Shown here: positions 48,663-58,613 of the stretch, one piece after another | How the letters are laid out: each line of letters begins with the position of its first letter | Position numbering within the stretch: the first letter of the stretch is position 1 | Assembly: GCA_021772075.1 (NCBI GenBank) | Contig: JAETNQ010000008.1 | Span: 1-64,000, forward strand | Direction of reading: 5' to 3' | Length of the DNA: 64,000 nt | From: Lachnospiraceae bacterium | GTDB taxonomy: Bacteria; Bacillota; Clostridia; Lachnospirales; Lachnospiraceae | Program-made: the position numbers and the translations under genes | Notes under the pieces: generated by a model | Database searches by the model: none | What the model was told of the DNA's origin: nothing | What the model saw: the letters and a program-made list of their open reading frames with translations, nothing else

Positions 48663-49793
48663 ATGATGGATTTACGAGAGCTGGAATTGGTCGATATCGA
48701 AGCGGACGAGCAGTTGGTGCGGAAGGCGAAAAAGCGGAAGACGCATCATTCGGAAAAAGAGCAGAAGCAGAGACGGGAAATTGAGGCGTGGCCTATGGGG
48801 GCATGGGTGTCGCAAGAGGCTTCTATACGAAAAAATGAGGGGAAAATAAGAGAACTGGAAGTATGGGGAACGGAAGAAGAATGGGAGGAGGACTGGGAAG
48901 AAGAGCAGGAAGCGGATGAGTGGGAGGAAGACTGGGAAGAAGAGCAGGAAGCAGAAGAATGGGAGGAAGACTGGGGAGAAGAACAGGAAGCGGATGAGGG
49001 AATAGAAGAGGAGCGGATAGAACGGAAACGGGCCGCGCAGAAGCTGACTGAGAAAAAGCGCAGGAAGAAACGAAAAAGGCGAGCCAGGATGATCCGCAGC
49101 ATGGCCATGGGATTTTCCGTTACGATCATGATCGGAACACTGCTGGGCGCGGGTTATCTGGCAGTTTACGTATACCGGGAACTGAAGGGAAAAGAGGATG
49201 TCCAGACCATGTCAGCGATAGATGTGGAGACAGAGACGAAACAGGACATCCGGGAATGGGCGGAATTTTATGCTGCGGAGTTGGAACGGCCTCCATTGGC
49301 TGTGGACTTGCTGACGGTGAACGAATATTCCAGGCCGGGGGAAGCGCTGCCGGAAGTGAAAAGCATTTTCGTGCACTATACGGCCAATGCAGGAACGACG
49401 GCGGAGCAGAACAGAAGCTATTTTGAATCCCTTGCCGAGAGTCATGAGCGTTCCGCCAGCGCGCATTTTTTGATAGGGTTTGACGGAACGATCGTTCAGT
49501 GCATACCGACTAAGGAGATTGCTTATGCGGTAAAAGGGCGCAATTATGATTCGATATCTATTGAATGCTGTTATTTGGATGAAAATGGAAGATTTGAGGA
49601 GGAAACTTATCAAAAGCTGATCGAACTTACGGCCTGGCTGCTGCATAAGTATGAGCTGAGGCCTGAAAATGTACTCAGGCATTACGATGAAGGCGGTAAG
49701 AATTGTCCGAAATATTATGTGGAGCATGAAGCGGCATGGCAGGATTTTTTGGATGATCTAAGAGCTTATATGACGAGCGTGACGGAAGGATAA
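48663..49793 (+). CDS. N-acetylmuramoyl-L-alanine amidase (Amidase_2) with acidic-repeat N-terminus and TM anchor
   Basis: SIFVHYTANAGTTAEQNRSYFESLA, SASAHFLIGFDGTIVQCIP, YDSISIECCYLDENGRF, LRHYDEGGKNCPKYY. Confidence 0.85.
   Translation: MMDLRELELVDIEADEQLVRKAKKRKTHHSEKEQKQRREIEAWPMGAWVSQEASIRKNEGKIRELEVWGTEEEWEEDWEEEQEADEWEEDWEEEQEAEEWEEDWGEEQEADEGIEEERIERKRAAQKLTEKKRRKKRKRRARMIRSMAMGFSVTIMIGTLLGAGYLAVYVYRELKGKEDVQTMSAIDVETETKQDIREWAEFYAAELERPPLAVDLLTVNEYSRPGEALPEVKSIFVHYTANAGTTAEQNRSYFESLAESHERSASAHFLIGFDGTIVQCIPTKEIAYAVKGRNYDSISIECCYLDENGRFEEETYQKLIELTAWLLHKYELRPENVLRHYDEGGKNCPKYYVEHEAAWQDFLDDLRAYMTSVTEG
48870..49008 (+). repeat. About three in-frame 42-bp repeats, 14-aa unit EEWEEDWEEEQEAD
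   Basis: Read directly in translation. Confidence 0.85.
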
Positions 49794-49881
49794 GATATAA
49801 AATAATGATTTCCAAGGTATAAAATGCCACCGTTTACAGATACTACTACCAAACTTAAGATTTGTAAATGGAGGAAATGGA

Positions 49882-50427
49882 ATGAAAGCGACAGGCATTG
49901 TTAGAAGAATCGACGATTTAGGCCGTATTGTCATACCAAAAGAAATCAGGAGGACGTTGCGGATCAGGGAAAGTGATCCGCTGGAAATATTTACTGACAG
50001 GGAAGGCGAAATTATTTTGAAAAAATATTCTCCGATTGGGGAGATGAGTACTTTTGCCAAACAATATGCGGAGAGCCTCGCCCAGGTATCGGGACATACG
50101 GCTTTGATCACGGACAGAGATCAGTTTATCGCGGTGTCGGGGGGCAGTAAAAACCTGACAGGAAAGGGATTGAGCAAAGAACTGGAAGAAAAGATAAATA
50201 ACAGGGAGACGCTGATTGCATCGAAGGGGGACAAAAGTTTTATCGCTGTTTCTTCGGAAGGGACAGAAGAATTTGTCCATGAGGCAATCAGCCCGATCAT
50301 TTGCGAAGGAGACGTAATCGGCGCGGTTATTTTGGCCCAAAGCGATGAAAAAGCAAAAATGGGGGAAGTGGAACAGAAATTGGTTTTGTCGGCGGCGGGA
50401 TTCCTGGGAAGGCAGATGGAACAGTAA
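49882..50427 (+). CDS. spoVT: Stage V sporulation protein T (AbrB-GAF)
   Basis: MKATGIVRRIDDLGRIVIPKEIRRTLRIRESDPLEIFTDREGEIILKKYSPIGE. Confidence 0.97.
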   Translation: MKATGIVRRIDDLGRIVIPKEIRRTLRIRESDPLEIFTDREGEIILKKYSPIGEMSTFAKQYAESLAQVSGHTALITDRDQFIAVSGGSKNLTGKGLSKELEEKINNRETLIASKGDKSFIAVSSEGTEEFVHEAISPIICEGDVIGAVILAQSDEKAKMGEVEQKLVLSAAGFLGRQMEQ

Positions 50428-50483
50428 AAAAGATATTGGCCGGTCAACGAAGGAAGCGGCCGGACAGAGAAAAAACGGGAAAG

Positions 50484-50512
50484 GAGCGATAGCTTTTTCC
50501 CGTTTTTTCATG
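50484..50512 (+). terminator. spoVT terminator
   Basis: AACGGGAAAggagcgatagcTTTTTCCCGTTTTTTC. Confidence 0.8.
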
Positions 50513-50521
50513 AAAATATAT

Positions 50522-51412
50522 TTAAAGAAATTCCCGGTATTTTTCTTCGGAAGCATCCAGGAAACAGACGCCGACAATTCCTCTTCCGGTATGCGCGCCG
50601 ATGGCGCAGCCTACGGTGGAGACCAGTTTATCTTTCGGCTTTAATTCTTCGTCGGCAAGAGCCAGCAGAAAATGAAGCGCTTCTTCATCTTCCCCATGGC
50701 AGAAAGCCAGCGTCTGGGAGGAAAGCTCGTAACCGTTGGTTTTTGCATAATCGATCAGAGCCTTTAAGGATTTCTTGCGCCCCCTGACGGTTTTCAGCAC
50801 TTGCAGGCTGCCGTTTTTGTCTACGATGAGGATCGGTTTCATATCTAAGGTTTCGGCAATCGTACCCTTGAATTTGGAAAGCCTTCCGCCTTTGATCAGA
50901 TAGGCGAGGGTATGCACCGTAAATACATGGTGTATATGGGAGATAAAATAATCCGCCGCTTCCACAATGGTTTCCTTAGGGGCTCCGTGTTCCAGCATTG
51001 CTACCAGTTTGGATACGAGAAGCCCGAAACCGATGGAAGCGGATTTGGAATCAATAATGGTCAGATCAAAATCAGGATATTGTTCCAATATATTTGCTTT
51101 GGCAATATGGGCCGCATTGAAAGTTCCGGCGATTCCGGTGGAAAAGCAGATATAGACTACGGAATCCCCGGCCTGCGCGTAAGGAAGAAAAGCTTCTTCA
51201 AACATAGCGGGATTGATATGGTAAGTACGGATATCCCGTTTGGTATCATCCAATATATTGTAAAATTCTTTTGTCTGGATTGTTTTGCCGTCAAAATAGT
51301 CCGTTTCATCGATGACCACCGGAGTAGGAATTACATGAAGATGATGGGCTTCAATATACTCCTTTGGTAAGTCGGAGGCGGAATCTGTAATGATTTTAAG
51401 CATAATAAACAC
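50522..51412 (-). CDS. DegV family fatty-acid-binding protein
   Basis: KIITDSASDLPKEY, YICFSTGIAGTFNAAHIA, IDSKSASIGFGLLV. Confidence 0.95.
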   Translation of the reverse strand: MFIMLKIITDSASDLPKEYIEAHHLHVIPTPVVIDETDYFDGKTIQTKEFYNILDDTKRDIRTYHINPAMFEEAFLPYAQAGDSVVYICFSTGIAGTFNAAHIAKANILEQYPDFDLTIIDSKSASIGFGLLVSKLVAMLEHGAPKETIVEAADYFISHIHHVFTVHTLAYLIKGGRLSKFKGTIAETLDMKPILIVDKNGSLQVLKTVRGRKKSLKALIDYAKTNGYELSSQTLAFCHGEDEEALHFLLALADEELKPKDKLVSTVGCAIGAHTGRGIVGVCFLDASEEKYREFL

Positions 51413-51432
51413 CTCATTCCATAAAAGCTAAG

Positions 51433-52887
51433 TCAAACCTGTCCCATACGGTCCAGCAGTTCTATTTTAATATCATATAATTTCTTTGAAAGATCCACAT
51501 ATACTTTGTGGGGATTGACAAGGCGCCTTGTTTCATCCCAGAGGGTATCCAGTTCTTTCCGGCAATATTCACGGATATCCATGACTTTCGGCGATTCGTA
51601 GCAGCATTCGCCTTTTAAGAATACGGGAACCATAATTTCCCGCATCGTGTAAGTTCCGCCCTGGAGTTTTGTTTTTTTCCAAGGCTCCAAAGGATCGAAA
51701 AGGAGCAGAGGCTCGTTCTCGTCGAATACTTCGTCCACCAGGCAGATCAGGTCGGCTTTTACCTTGCCCGAAGCTTTCTCATAAATGCGGTAAATGGTTT
51801 TATTTCCGGGGTTGGTTACCTTTTCGCTGTTTTCGGATAGTTTGATTTTGGGAATAAACTTGCCGTTTTTATCCTGGATGGCCGCCAGTTTATATACGCC
51901 GCCGAAGGAAGGGCAGTCCTTGGAAGTGATCAGATTGGTTCCTACCCCCCAGGAAGTGATGGCAGCGCCCTGTACCTTCAGGCTGTCGATGAGGAACTCG
52001 TCCAAATCATTAGAAGCAGAGATAACGGCATCCGGAAAACCGGCCTCATCCAGCATCTTGCGGGCTTTTTTGGACAGATAAGCCAAGTCGCCGCTGTCCA
52101 GGCGGATGCCGTAGTAGGTAAGAGGCGTGCCTGCCTGGCGCATTTCCGTAAATACTTTTATGGCGTTGGGAACTCCTGACTTTAAGGTATCATAGGTATC
52201 CACCAACAGGATACAAGCCGAAGGGTACATGTCGGCATAGGTTTTAAAAGCGGTGTATTCATCGGGGAAACTCATGATCCAGCTGTGGGCATGGGTGCCT
52301 TTTACCGGAACGTCAAAAAGTCTGCCGCACAATACGTTGGAAGTGCCGATACAGCCGCCGATTACGGCCGCCCTCGCGCCATAAGTACCGGCATCCGGGC
52401 CCTGGGCGCGCCTTAAGCCGAATTCCATGATTCCGTCGCCTCTGGCCGCATAGCATACTCTGGCCGCTTTGGTCGCGATCAGGCTTTGATGGTTAATAAT
52501 ATTTAATATGGCTGTTTCGATCAGCTGGGCCTGCATAATAGGGGCGATTACCTTGATCAGAGGTTCCCTTGGGAAAATAACGCTTCCTTCGGGAATGGCA
52601 TAGATATCGCCGGTAAACTTAAAATCTTTCAGATAATCAAGGAAATCCTGCCCAAAGATACCGAGTCCCGCAAGATATTGGATATCTTCCTCGGAAAAAT
52701 GCAGTTCTTTAATATATTGAATGACCTGTTCCAGCCCGGCAGCTATGGCATAACCGCCCTCGCCAGGGTTCGAGCGGTAGAACGCGTCGAAAATAACAGT
52801 TTCATTCTGGTCTTTATGCTTAAAATAGCCCTGCATCATCGTCAGTTCATAAAGATCGGTCAATAAGGTCAAATTTTGTCTGTCCAT
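51433..52887 (-). CDS. pncB: Nicotinate phosphoribosyltransferase
   Basis: LTLLTDLYELTMMQGYFKH, EFGLRRAQGPDAGTYGARAAVIGGCIGTSN, RLDSGDLAYLSKKARKMLD. Confidence 0.93.
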   Translation of the reverse strand: MDRQNLTLLTDLYELTMMQGYFKHKDQNETVIFDAFYRSNPGEGGYAIAAGLEQVIQYIKELHFSEEDIQYLAGLGIFGQDFLDYLKDFKFTGDIYAIPEGSVIFPREPLIKVIAPIMQAQLIETAILNIINHQSLIATKAARVCYAARGDGIMEFGLRRAQGPDAGTYGARAAVIGGCIGTSNVLCGRLFDVPVKGTHAHSWIMSFPDEYTAFKTYADMYPSACILLVDTYDTLKSGVPNAIKVFTEMRQAGTPLTYYGIRLDSGDLAYLSKKARKMLDEAGFPDAVISASNDLDEFLIDSLKVQGAAITSWGVGTNLITSKDCPSFGGVYKLAAIQDKNGKFIPKIKLSENSEKVTNPGNKTIYRIYEKASGKVKADLICLVDEVFDENEPLLLFDPLEPWKKTKLQGGTYTMREIMVPVFLKGECCYESPKVMDIREYCRKELDTLWDETRRLVNPHKVYVDLSKKLYDIKIELLDRMGQV

Positions 52888-53019
52888 GTCCGCCTCTCCT
52901 TTTATTGTGTTCATGCCTGTAATGATTATTTAATGATTATCATAAGGGAAAAACAGGAAGAAATCAATTCATTTTCTTAACAAAAATAGATAAAGAAAAG
53001 AAAAATATTAATTCATATA

Positions 53020-53048
53020 TTGACAGATCGTACAAAGTGCTATATAAT
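53020..53048 (+). promoter_or_regulatory. Consensus promoter of ROK-regulator operon
   Basis: TTGACA-17 nt-TATAAT. Confidence 0.9.
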
Positions 53049-53052
53049 TTTA

Positions 53053-53079
53053 ATTAATTAATAAAGTTTATTAATTAAT
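53053..53079. promoter_or_regulatory. 27-bp perfect palindrome, putative ROK operator
   Basis: ATTAATTAATAAA-G-TTTATTAATTAAT, starting 5 bp after the -10 element. Confidence 0.75.
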
Positions 53080-53098
53080 GGTGAAAGAGGGATATCAG

Positions 53099-54205
53099 AT
53101 GTTAGTAGGACAGCCAAAATTATTGAAGGAAGTAAATCGGGACATTATAAAGGATATGATTTTTGAAGAAGGTCCCATAACAAAACCGGAATTGGCAAAA
53201 GTCTCCAATTTGAGTTTGCCGACGGTAAACAAAATTGTAGACGGGCTGGAAAGCGATGGGGTTATCAGGCAGGATGGAATTAGCGGAAGCAGTTCAGGAA
53301 AGAAAGCGAAGCGATATGTTGCGAATGAAAAAGCAGGGAATATTATTATTCTTTATTATCTGAACGGAGTCTTCCGTTCCTGCCTGGTCAATGCGGTCGG
53401 AAATAAAATCTATGAACGGCAGGCGGAGGTGAATTGTGAAACGGGAGAACTGGCATTGGAATCCGCGTACGGGGCGATCGACGAATTGATGCGGATATCG
53501 GAGGCGGAGATCAGGGCGGTCGGATTTGGCGTTCCCGGCGTTGTCAAAAGCGACAAGCGCATTACGAATATTTCGGCGATACCGGGCTGGACGAATTGGA
53601 AGCTGGAAGAGATTGTGTCTGAAAGGTATAAGATTCCTGTTTTTGTGGAAAATGATGTAAAGCTGACTACCGTAGGTTATTACCATACGTTCGGGCAAAA
53701 GGATGGTTATTTGAAAGAGCCGTGCCGCGATATGGTGTATATCTATATCGGGAAGGGGATCGGCTCGGGGATCATTATCAATGGAAGCCTTCATAAGGGG
53801 TTCAGCAGCTTTGCCGGTGAATTCGGATATCTTGCCCCTTTTGAGGAAATGGAAAAAAAGGATTATGCGCAGGGAGGAGGATGGCTGGAAGATAAAATAC
53901 AATATTTTCTTTCCCAAAATGAAAATGGGAGCCAGGCGGATGAAAAGTATATGCATTATATAGCCGCCAGCATAGTAGGGTATATCGTAACATTGAACCC
54001 GGAGGTTTTGGTCCTCCAGGGAAAAGGGCTGGACGAAGACAAAATATCCGTGTTAAAGGAGGAGATAAAAAGATATATACCGGAAGAAAGCCTTCCCGGT
54101 TTTTATATCAATGAAGATGAGGAATGCGGTATCAACGGATTGATCAATTTTTGCATGGCGAATTTGTCAACGACGAAACAATTTGTTCTGAAAAGCGGAG
54201 TATGA
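53099..54205 (+). CDS. ROK-family transcriptional regulator
   Basis: N-terminal wHTH (ITKPELAKVSNLSLPTVNKIVDGLESDGVI); VGFGVPGVV, ENDVKLTTVGYY, IYIGKGIGSGIIINGSLHKG. Confidence 0.9.
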   Translation: MLVGQPKLLKEVNRDIIKDMIFEEGPITKPELAKVSNLSLPTVNKIVDGLESDGVIRQDGISGSSSGKKAKRYVANEKAGNIIILYYLNGVFRSCLVNAVGNKIYERQAEVNCETGELALESAYGAIDELMRISEAEIRAVGFGVPGVVKSDKRITNISAIPGWTNWKLEEIVSERYKIPVFVENDVKLTTVGYYHTFGQKDGYLKEPCRDMVYIYIGKGIGSGIIINGSLHKGFSSFAGEFGYLAPFEEMEKKDYAQGGGWLEDKIQYFLSQNENGSQADEKYMHYIAASIVGYIVTLNPEVLVLQGKGLDEDKISVLKEEIKRYIPEESLPGFYINEDEECGINGLINFCMANLSTTKQFVLKSGV

Positions 54206-54245
54206 CAAAATTTCGGGAAATATTGTCAGGAAAGGAGGCAGAAAC

Positions 54246-55193
54246 ATGTCGGAGGGGAGATATCTGTTTTCCGTTGACGGAGGAGGCACCAAGACAGAAT
54301 ATTGTGTTTATGATGTGGATCTGCACAAAATGGAAAGTTTTCGTTTCGGAAGCACAAATTATAAGAACATAGGATTAAAGGAAGCGACTGCTAATTTAAA
54401 AAATTCTTTCCGCACTATTTGTGATTCCTTGAATATCGGGCCGCAGGAAATACGCGGAATGGTGGTGGGGGTTTCGGGATGCGATACAGAGAGCGATTAC
54501 GCAGTATACCAGTCCATTGTGAAGCATATGGGGCTGGATCTGAAAAAGGTGTATATTTGCAATGATTCCGAGCTGGTATTCCTGTCGGTGGCGGACAAGC
54601 CGGGCATATGCGTAGTATCCGGTACGGGTTCTATCGCTGTAGGCTTTGATAAAGAGGGGAAAACATATCGCTGCGGGGGATGGGGAAGGCCGTTGAGCGA
54701 TCTGGGATCGGGTTACTGGATCGGGGAACAGATGCTGAAAAAATGGATTAAATACTGTGACGGGCAAGAGCCTTATGACGAGATATTCCGAACGCTGGAG
54801 GGATTCTATCATTTTGAGGAAGCGGAGGAACTGCCATATTATATTGCAGCATTGAGCCAGAGGGATATTACTGCGGCCGCGCATTTGATCTGCGACGGGG
54901 CGGACAGGGGGAACAGCCTTTGCGGACAGGTGCTTTCCGAAGCGGCGGGGGAAGCGGCGGATATAGCGGCTGCGGTGTATAAAAAAATACATCTGGAAAA
55001 GCAGGAAAAAATCCATATAGTCTTATCGGGCAGTATTTTTAAAGGGGATTTTTACAGGCAGGAGTTCCAGGGGATATTCCAGGAGAGGACGGGGCATATG
55101 GATATCCAATATATTTTGCTGGATAAAAGCCCTGCCCAGGCGGGTATTCGGCTGGCAGACGATATATTTGGCACAAATTCATTCAATAAGTAA
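54246..55193 (+). CDS. BadF/BadG/BcrA/BcrD ATPase-type (N-acetylglucosamine-like) kinase
   Basis: FSVDGGGTKTEYCVYD, VVSGTGSIAVGFDKEGKTYRCGGWGRPLSDLGSGYWIG. Confidence 0.88.
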   Translation: MSEGRYLFSVDGGGTKTEYCVYDVDLHKMESFRFGSTNYKNIGLKEATANLKNSFRTICDSLNIGPQEIRGMVVGVSGCDTESDYAVYQSIVKHMGLDLKKVYICNDSELVFLSVADKPGICVVSGTGSIAVGFDKEGKTYRCGGWGRPLSDLGSGYWIGEQMLKKWIKYCDGQEPYDEIFRTLEGFYHFEEAEELPYYIAALSQRDITAAAHLICDGADRGNSLCGQVLSEAAGEAADIAAAVYKKIHLEKQEKIHIVLSGSIFKGDFYRQEFQGIFQERTGHMDIQYILLDKSPAQAGIRLADDIFGTNSFNK

Positions 55194-55204
55194 GGAGGGT
55201 TACT

Positions 55205-56404
55205 ATGAAAAGGTTTATGGGAGCGTTATTGGCAGTGTTATTAGGAATTGGCATGATCGGCTGCGGGGCAGAAGGACAGACGGCGGAAAATGCGGCAGGA
55301 ACGGAGGCGGTATCGGAAGAACCGGGCGTGAATGCGGAAACGGATGAGGCCGGAAATGCCGGAGGGCAGTGGCTGTCGGTAATACCAGGATATGGGAACG
55401 AAGCAGGGGAATATGCGAAGGGACCTAACGGAGAGGAGGCTGTGCCGACGACGGATATCAGCCTGACAGAAGAGCAGTATGCGCAGATCAGGGAGAAAGG
55501 GCTAAAGGCGGCGATGATCTGGGCAGGGGCGAGCGAATGGTATAATGCGATGACGGATGGCGCGAAAGCGGAATTTGAAAAAATGGGGATTGAAATAGTG
55601 GCTACGTCGGATGCGCAGTTTGATCCTTCGAAACAGGCGACGGATATCGAGACATCCATGGCATTAAAGCCGGATATTATACTGTCCCTGCCTGTCGATC
55701 CCGTTTCCGGCACGAGAGCGTTTTCTCCAGCCGTGGATGCAGGAGTCAAGATCGTATTCGCGGATAATGGCGTGGATGGGTATAAAGCGGGAGAGCAATA
55801 TGTAAGTATCGTAACCGGGGACCAGTATGGAATGGGCCGCGCGGCAGCTAAATTAATGGCAGAAGCTGTTGGAGGAAAAGGCAGGATCGGCATTATTTAT
55901 TATGATGTGGATTATCTTGTGACGAATAACCGGGATAATGAATTCGTCAGAACGATTGTCAATGATTATCCTGATATTGAAATCGTGGCAATGTCCGGTT
56001 TTTCAGCAGAAAATGCCACAGGGGAAGTCGCTTCAGCGATGATGACCCAGAACCCGGATTTAAACGGTATTTATGTATCTTGGGACGTGGCGGCGGAACC
56101 GGTGGTTTCCGAACTGAGAGCCGGCGGCTATAAAGACTGTAAAGTCGTTACGATGGATCTTGGAGGAAATAATGACCTGGACATGGCGCAGGGCGGCAAT
56201 GTATATGGAAAAGTAGCGGATATGCCTTTCCAGATCGGGGAGACTATGGCGAAATTGGCGGCGCTCAGCATACTGGGAGAGGATGCTCCGGCTTATGTGG
56301 TAAGCGAAACCGTATCCATGACGAGAGATAATATGGTGGAAGCGTGGAACCAATCGTTAAACAAAGATCCGGATTCCAGTGTATTAGAGATATTAGGAAA
56401 ATAA
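55205..56404 (+). CDS. Sugar ABC transporter substrate-binding lipoprotein
   Basis: Lipobox IGCGAE; periplasmic-binding protein fold (ILSLPVDPVSGTRAFSPAVDAGVKIVFADN). Confidence 0.88.
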   Translation: MKRFMGALLAVLLGIGMIGCGAEGQTAENAAGTEAVSEEPGVNAETDEAGNAGGQWLSVIPGYGNEAGEYAKGPNGEEAVPTTDISLTEEQYAQIREKGLKAAMIWAGASEWYNAMTDGAKAEFEKMGIEIVATSDAQFDPSKQATDIETSMALKPDIILSLPVDPVSGTRAFSPAVDAGVKIVFADNGVDGYKAGEQYVSIVTGDQYGMGRAAAKLMAEAVGGKGRIGIIYYDVDYLVTNNRDNEFVRTIVNDYPDIEIVAMSGFSAENATGEVASAMMTQNPDLNGIYVSWDVAAEPVVSELRAGGYKDCKVVTMDLGGNNDLDMAQGGNVYGKVADMPFQIGETMAKLAALSILGEDAPAYVVSETVSMTRDNMVEAWNQSLNKDPDSSVLEILGK

Positions 56405-56430
56405 TCAGATGATGAAGGGCGGCATAGGAG

Positions 56431-57369
56431 ATGGCAAAGAAATTCGATTATAAAAAATATATTGTTTACATCAGCTTTGTAATTGTATTGGTGGTTTTTT
56501 CGATTCTTCTCAGGGATAAGGGATTTTTGTCCTATGGGAATATGATGAATATATTGAGGCAGACGGCAATGATATCGGTAGCTGCCGTGGGAATGACTTT
56601 TGCCATATCTGCCGGCCTGATCGATCTTTCAACGGGGGCGGTGGTTGCTATATCGGCGCTTGTTACTGCCCTGGCGCTCAGAGTGACAGGGTGGTTCCCG
56701 GCGGTGCTGGCCGGAATGCTGGCAGGGCTTGCCTGTGGTTTCTTTAACGGGCTGATTGTGGCGAAGGTAAGAATACCGGCATTTTTGGTTACGCTGGGAA
56801 CAAGCAGCGTCTATGCCGGCATAGCGAGGACGATAACGAACCTGGAGGCGGTTCCGATCACAAATGCAAGATTTAACTTTGTATTCGGCGCGGGGGATAT
56901 CGGTCCCATTTCCACACTGTTTTTATGGACGATCGTCATTATGATACTGGGGCATATCCTTTATAGGAAAACGCCTTTTGGCAGAGCGGTTCTTGCAGTA
57001 GGCGGAAATGAAGTGGCGGCCAGGTACTCCGGGATCAAAGTGGAGAAGATCAAGCTTTGGGCGATGACGATTTGCGGAATGACGGCCGCATTTGCAGGAA
57101 TTTTATATGCAGGAAGGCTCAATGGAGCAAGATATACGCTGGGAGAAAATGATAATATGTCGGTTATTGCCGCCGTAGTGATCGGGGGAACCAGTTTTTC
57201 GGGAGGAAAAGGGACGATTGTTGGAACGATCATCGGGTCTATTGTCATCGGCATGCTGAATAACGGGCTGCTTTTGATGGGGCTGTCCGTGTCGGAACAG
57301 ATGATGGCCAGAGGGCTGATTATTATTCTGGCGGTATCGTTAAGCTTGAGAGAAAAGATTGAAAATTAA
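56431..57369 (+). CDS. ABC transporter permease (RbsC-like)
   Basis: GAVVAISALVTALAL, TPFGRAVLAVGGNEVAARYSGIKVEKIK, VVIGGTSFSGGKGTIVGTIIG. Confidence 0.92.
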   Translation: MAKKFDYKKYIVYISFVIVLVVFSILLRDKGFLSYGNMMNILRQTAMISVAAVGMTFAISAGLIDLSTGAVVAISALVTALALRVTGWFPAVLAGMLAGLACGFFNGLIVAKVRIPAFLVTLGTSSVYAGIARTITNLEAVPITNARFNFVFGAGDIGPISTLFLWTIVIMILGHILYRKTPFGRAVLAVGGNEVAARYSGIKVEKIKLWAMTICGMTAAFAGILYAGRLNGARYTLGENDNMSVIAAVVIGGTSFSGGKGTIVGTIIGSIVIGMLNNGLLLMGLSVSEQMMARGLIIILAVSLSLREKIEN

Positions 57370-57407
57370 AATTTCCGTCCAAAAGCGGGGAGCAGGAGGA
57401 AAGGCAT

Positions 57408-58613
57408 ATGTTTTTAAAACAGATAGCAAAAAGAAACCCGAAATTGATTCAAGCAGCGGTGGAACTGCATCAGAAAGGGCTGATTCCATCCAATAGTTAT
57501 CTTCTGGATCTCGATGTAATCTTCCATAATGCAAAGCTTATGGCGGAGGAAGGCAGGAAATATGGTTTGAAGGTATTCGCCATGACCAAACAGATCGGAA
57601 GAAATCCAGCCGCCATCAAGGTAATGATGGAAGCAGGGATAGACGCAGGGGTCTGCGTGGATATGAACGATGCCAGGCCGGTTTACCAGGCTGGTATGAA
57701 AATCGGCCATTTGGGCCATCTGGTACAGGTGCCTGTGAAGGAAACGGAAGCGGCGCTGAAGATGCGCCCGATGTATTGGACGGTATACAACTTGGAAAAA
57801 GCAGAGGCGGTATCGGAAGCAATGCAGCGTTCCGGAATACAGCATATACAGAATATGATGGCAAGGATATATGGGGAAGGAGATTCCTTTTACCACGGGC
57901 ATGAGGCCGGATTCAGCATTGGCAGCATCCTGGAAACGGCAAAGAGGATCGGGGAAATGAAAGGGCTTCGCTTTGCAGGGATTTCCACGTTTCCTGCGCA
58001 GCTTTATAATACCTTGGCAAAACGGGTGGAACCCACCCATAATTACGGCACATTGATAGAAACCGCCGACCGGCTCAGAAAAAGCGGATATCCCGATCTG
58101 GAAGTAAATGCGCCTGGGACGACCTCCAGCCATATTTTTCAAAGGCTTGCCGCTGACGGAGTGACGCAGGCGGAACCGGGGCATGGCCTGACCGGAACGA
58201 CTCCGATTCATGCGTATGAAGAGCTGCCGGAACTGCCGGGTTATGTTTATGTATCGGAAGTATCGCATTGCTATGGAGGAAAACCTTACTGTTATGGAGG
58301 AGGCATGTATATCGATCCGGTATTCGATCCATACGAGGTAAAGGCTTGTGTGGGACGGGAAGGGGATGCGGCTCTCCGTAACCGGATCATCTGCGAGATG
58401 CCTGATGCCAAGGCGATCGATTATTATGGCATTTTGCAGCCGGAAAAAGGGCAGAAAGCGGAAGTCGGGGACACGGTTGTGTTTGGCTTCCGGGCGCAAA
58501 TGTTTGTGACAAGAGCCTATGTGGCAGCGGTGAGCGGCATTTCGCAAGGCAGGCCGAAAGTAGAAGGAATCTTCTTTACGGACGGACGGAAGGTGGGGTG
58601 GCCGGAATGGTAG
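57408..58613 (+). CDS. YhfX-like fold-type III PLP-dependent enzyme
   Basis: NSYLLDLDVIFHNAKLMAEEGRKYGLKVFAMTKQIGRNPAAIKVMMEAGIDAGVCVDMNDARPVYQAGMKIGHLGHLVQVP. Confidence 0.8.
   Translation: MFLKQIAKRNPKLIQAAVELHQKGLIPSNSYLLDLDVIFHNAKLMAEEGRKYGLKVFAMTKQIGRNPAAIKVMMEAGIDAGVCVDMNDARPVYQAGMKIGHLGHLVQVPVKETEAALKMRPMYWTVYNLEKAEAVSEAMQRSGIQHIQNMMARIYGEGDSFYHGHEAGFSIGSILETAKRIGEMKGLRFAGISTFPAQLYNTLAKRVEPTHNYGTLIETADRLRKSGYPDLEVNAPGTTSSHIFQRLAADGVTQAEPGHGLTGTTPIHAYEELPELPGYVYVSEVSHCYGGKPYCYGGGMYIDPVFDPYEVKACVGREGDAALRNRIICEMPDAKAIDYYGILQPEKGQKAEVGDTVVFGFRAQMFVTRAYVAAVSGISQGRPKVEGIFFTDGRKVGWPEW

Noticed and set aside
52500-52530. ATGGCTGTTTCG match resembling the core of repeat family 1
   Set aside because: Inside the pncB coding sequence with no surrounding helices; chance match.
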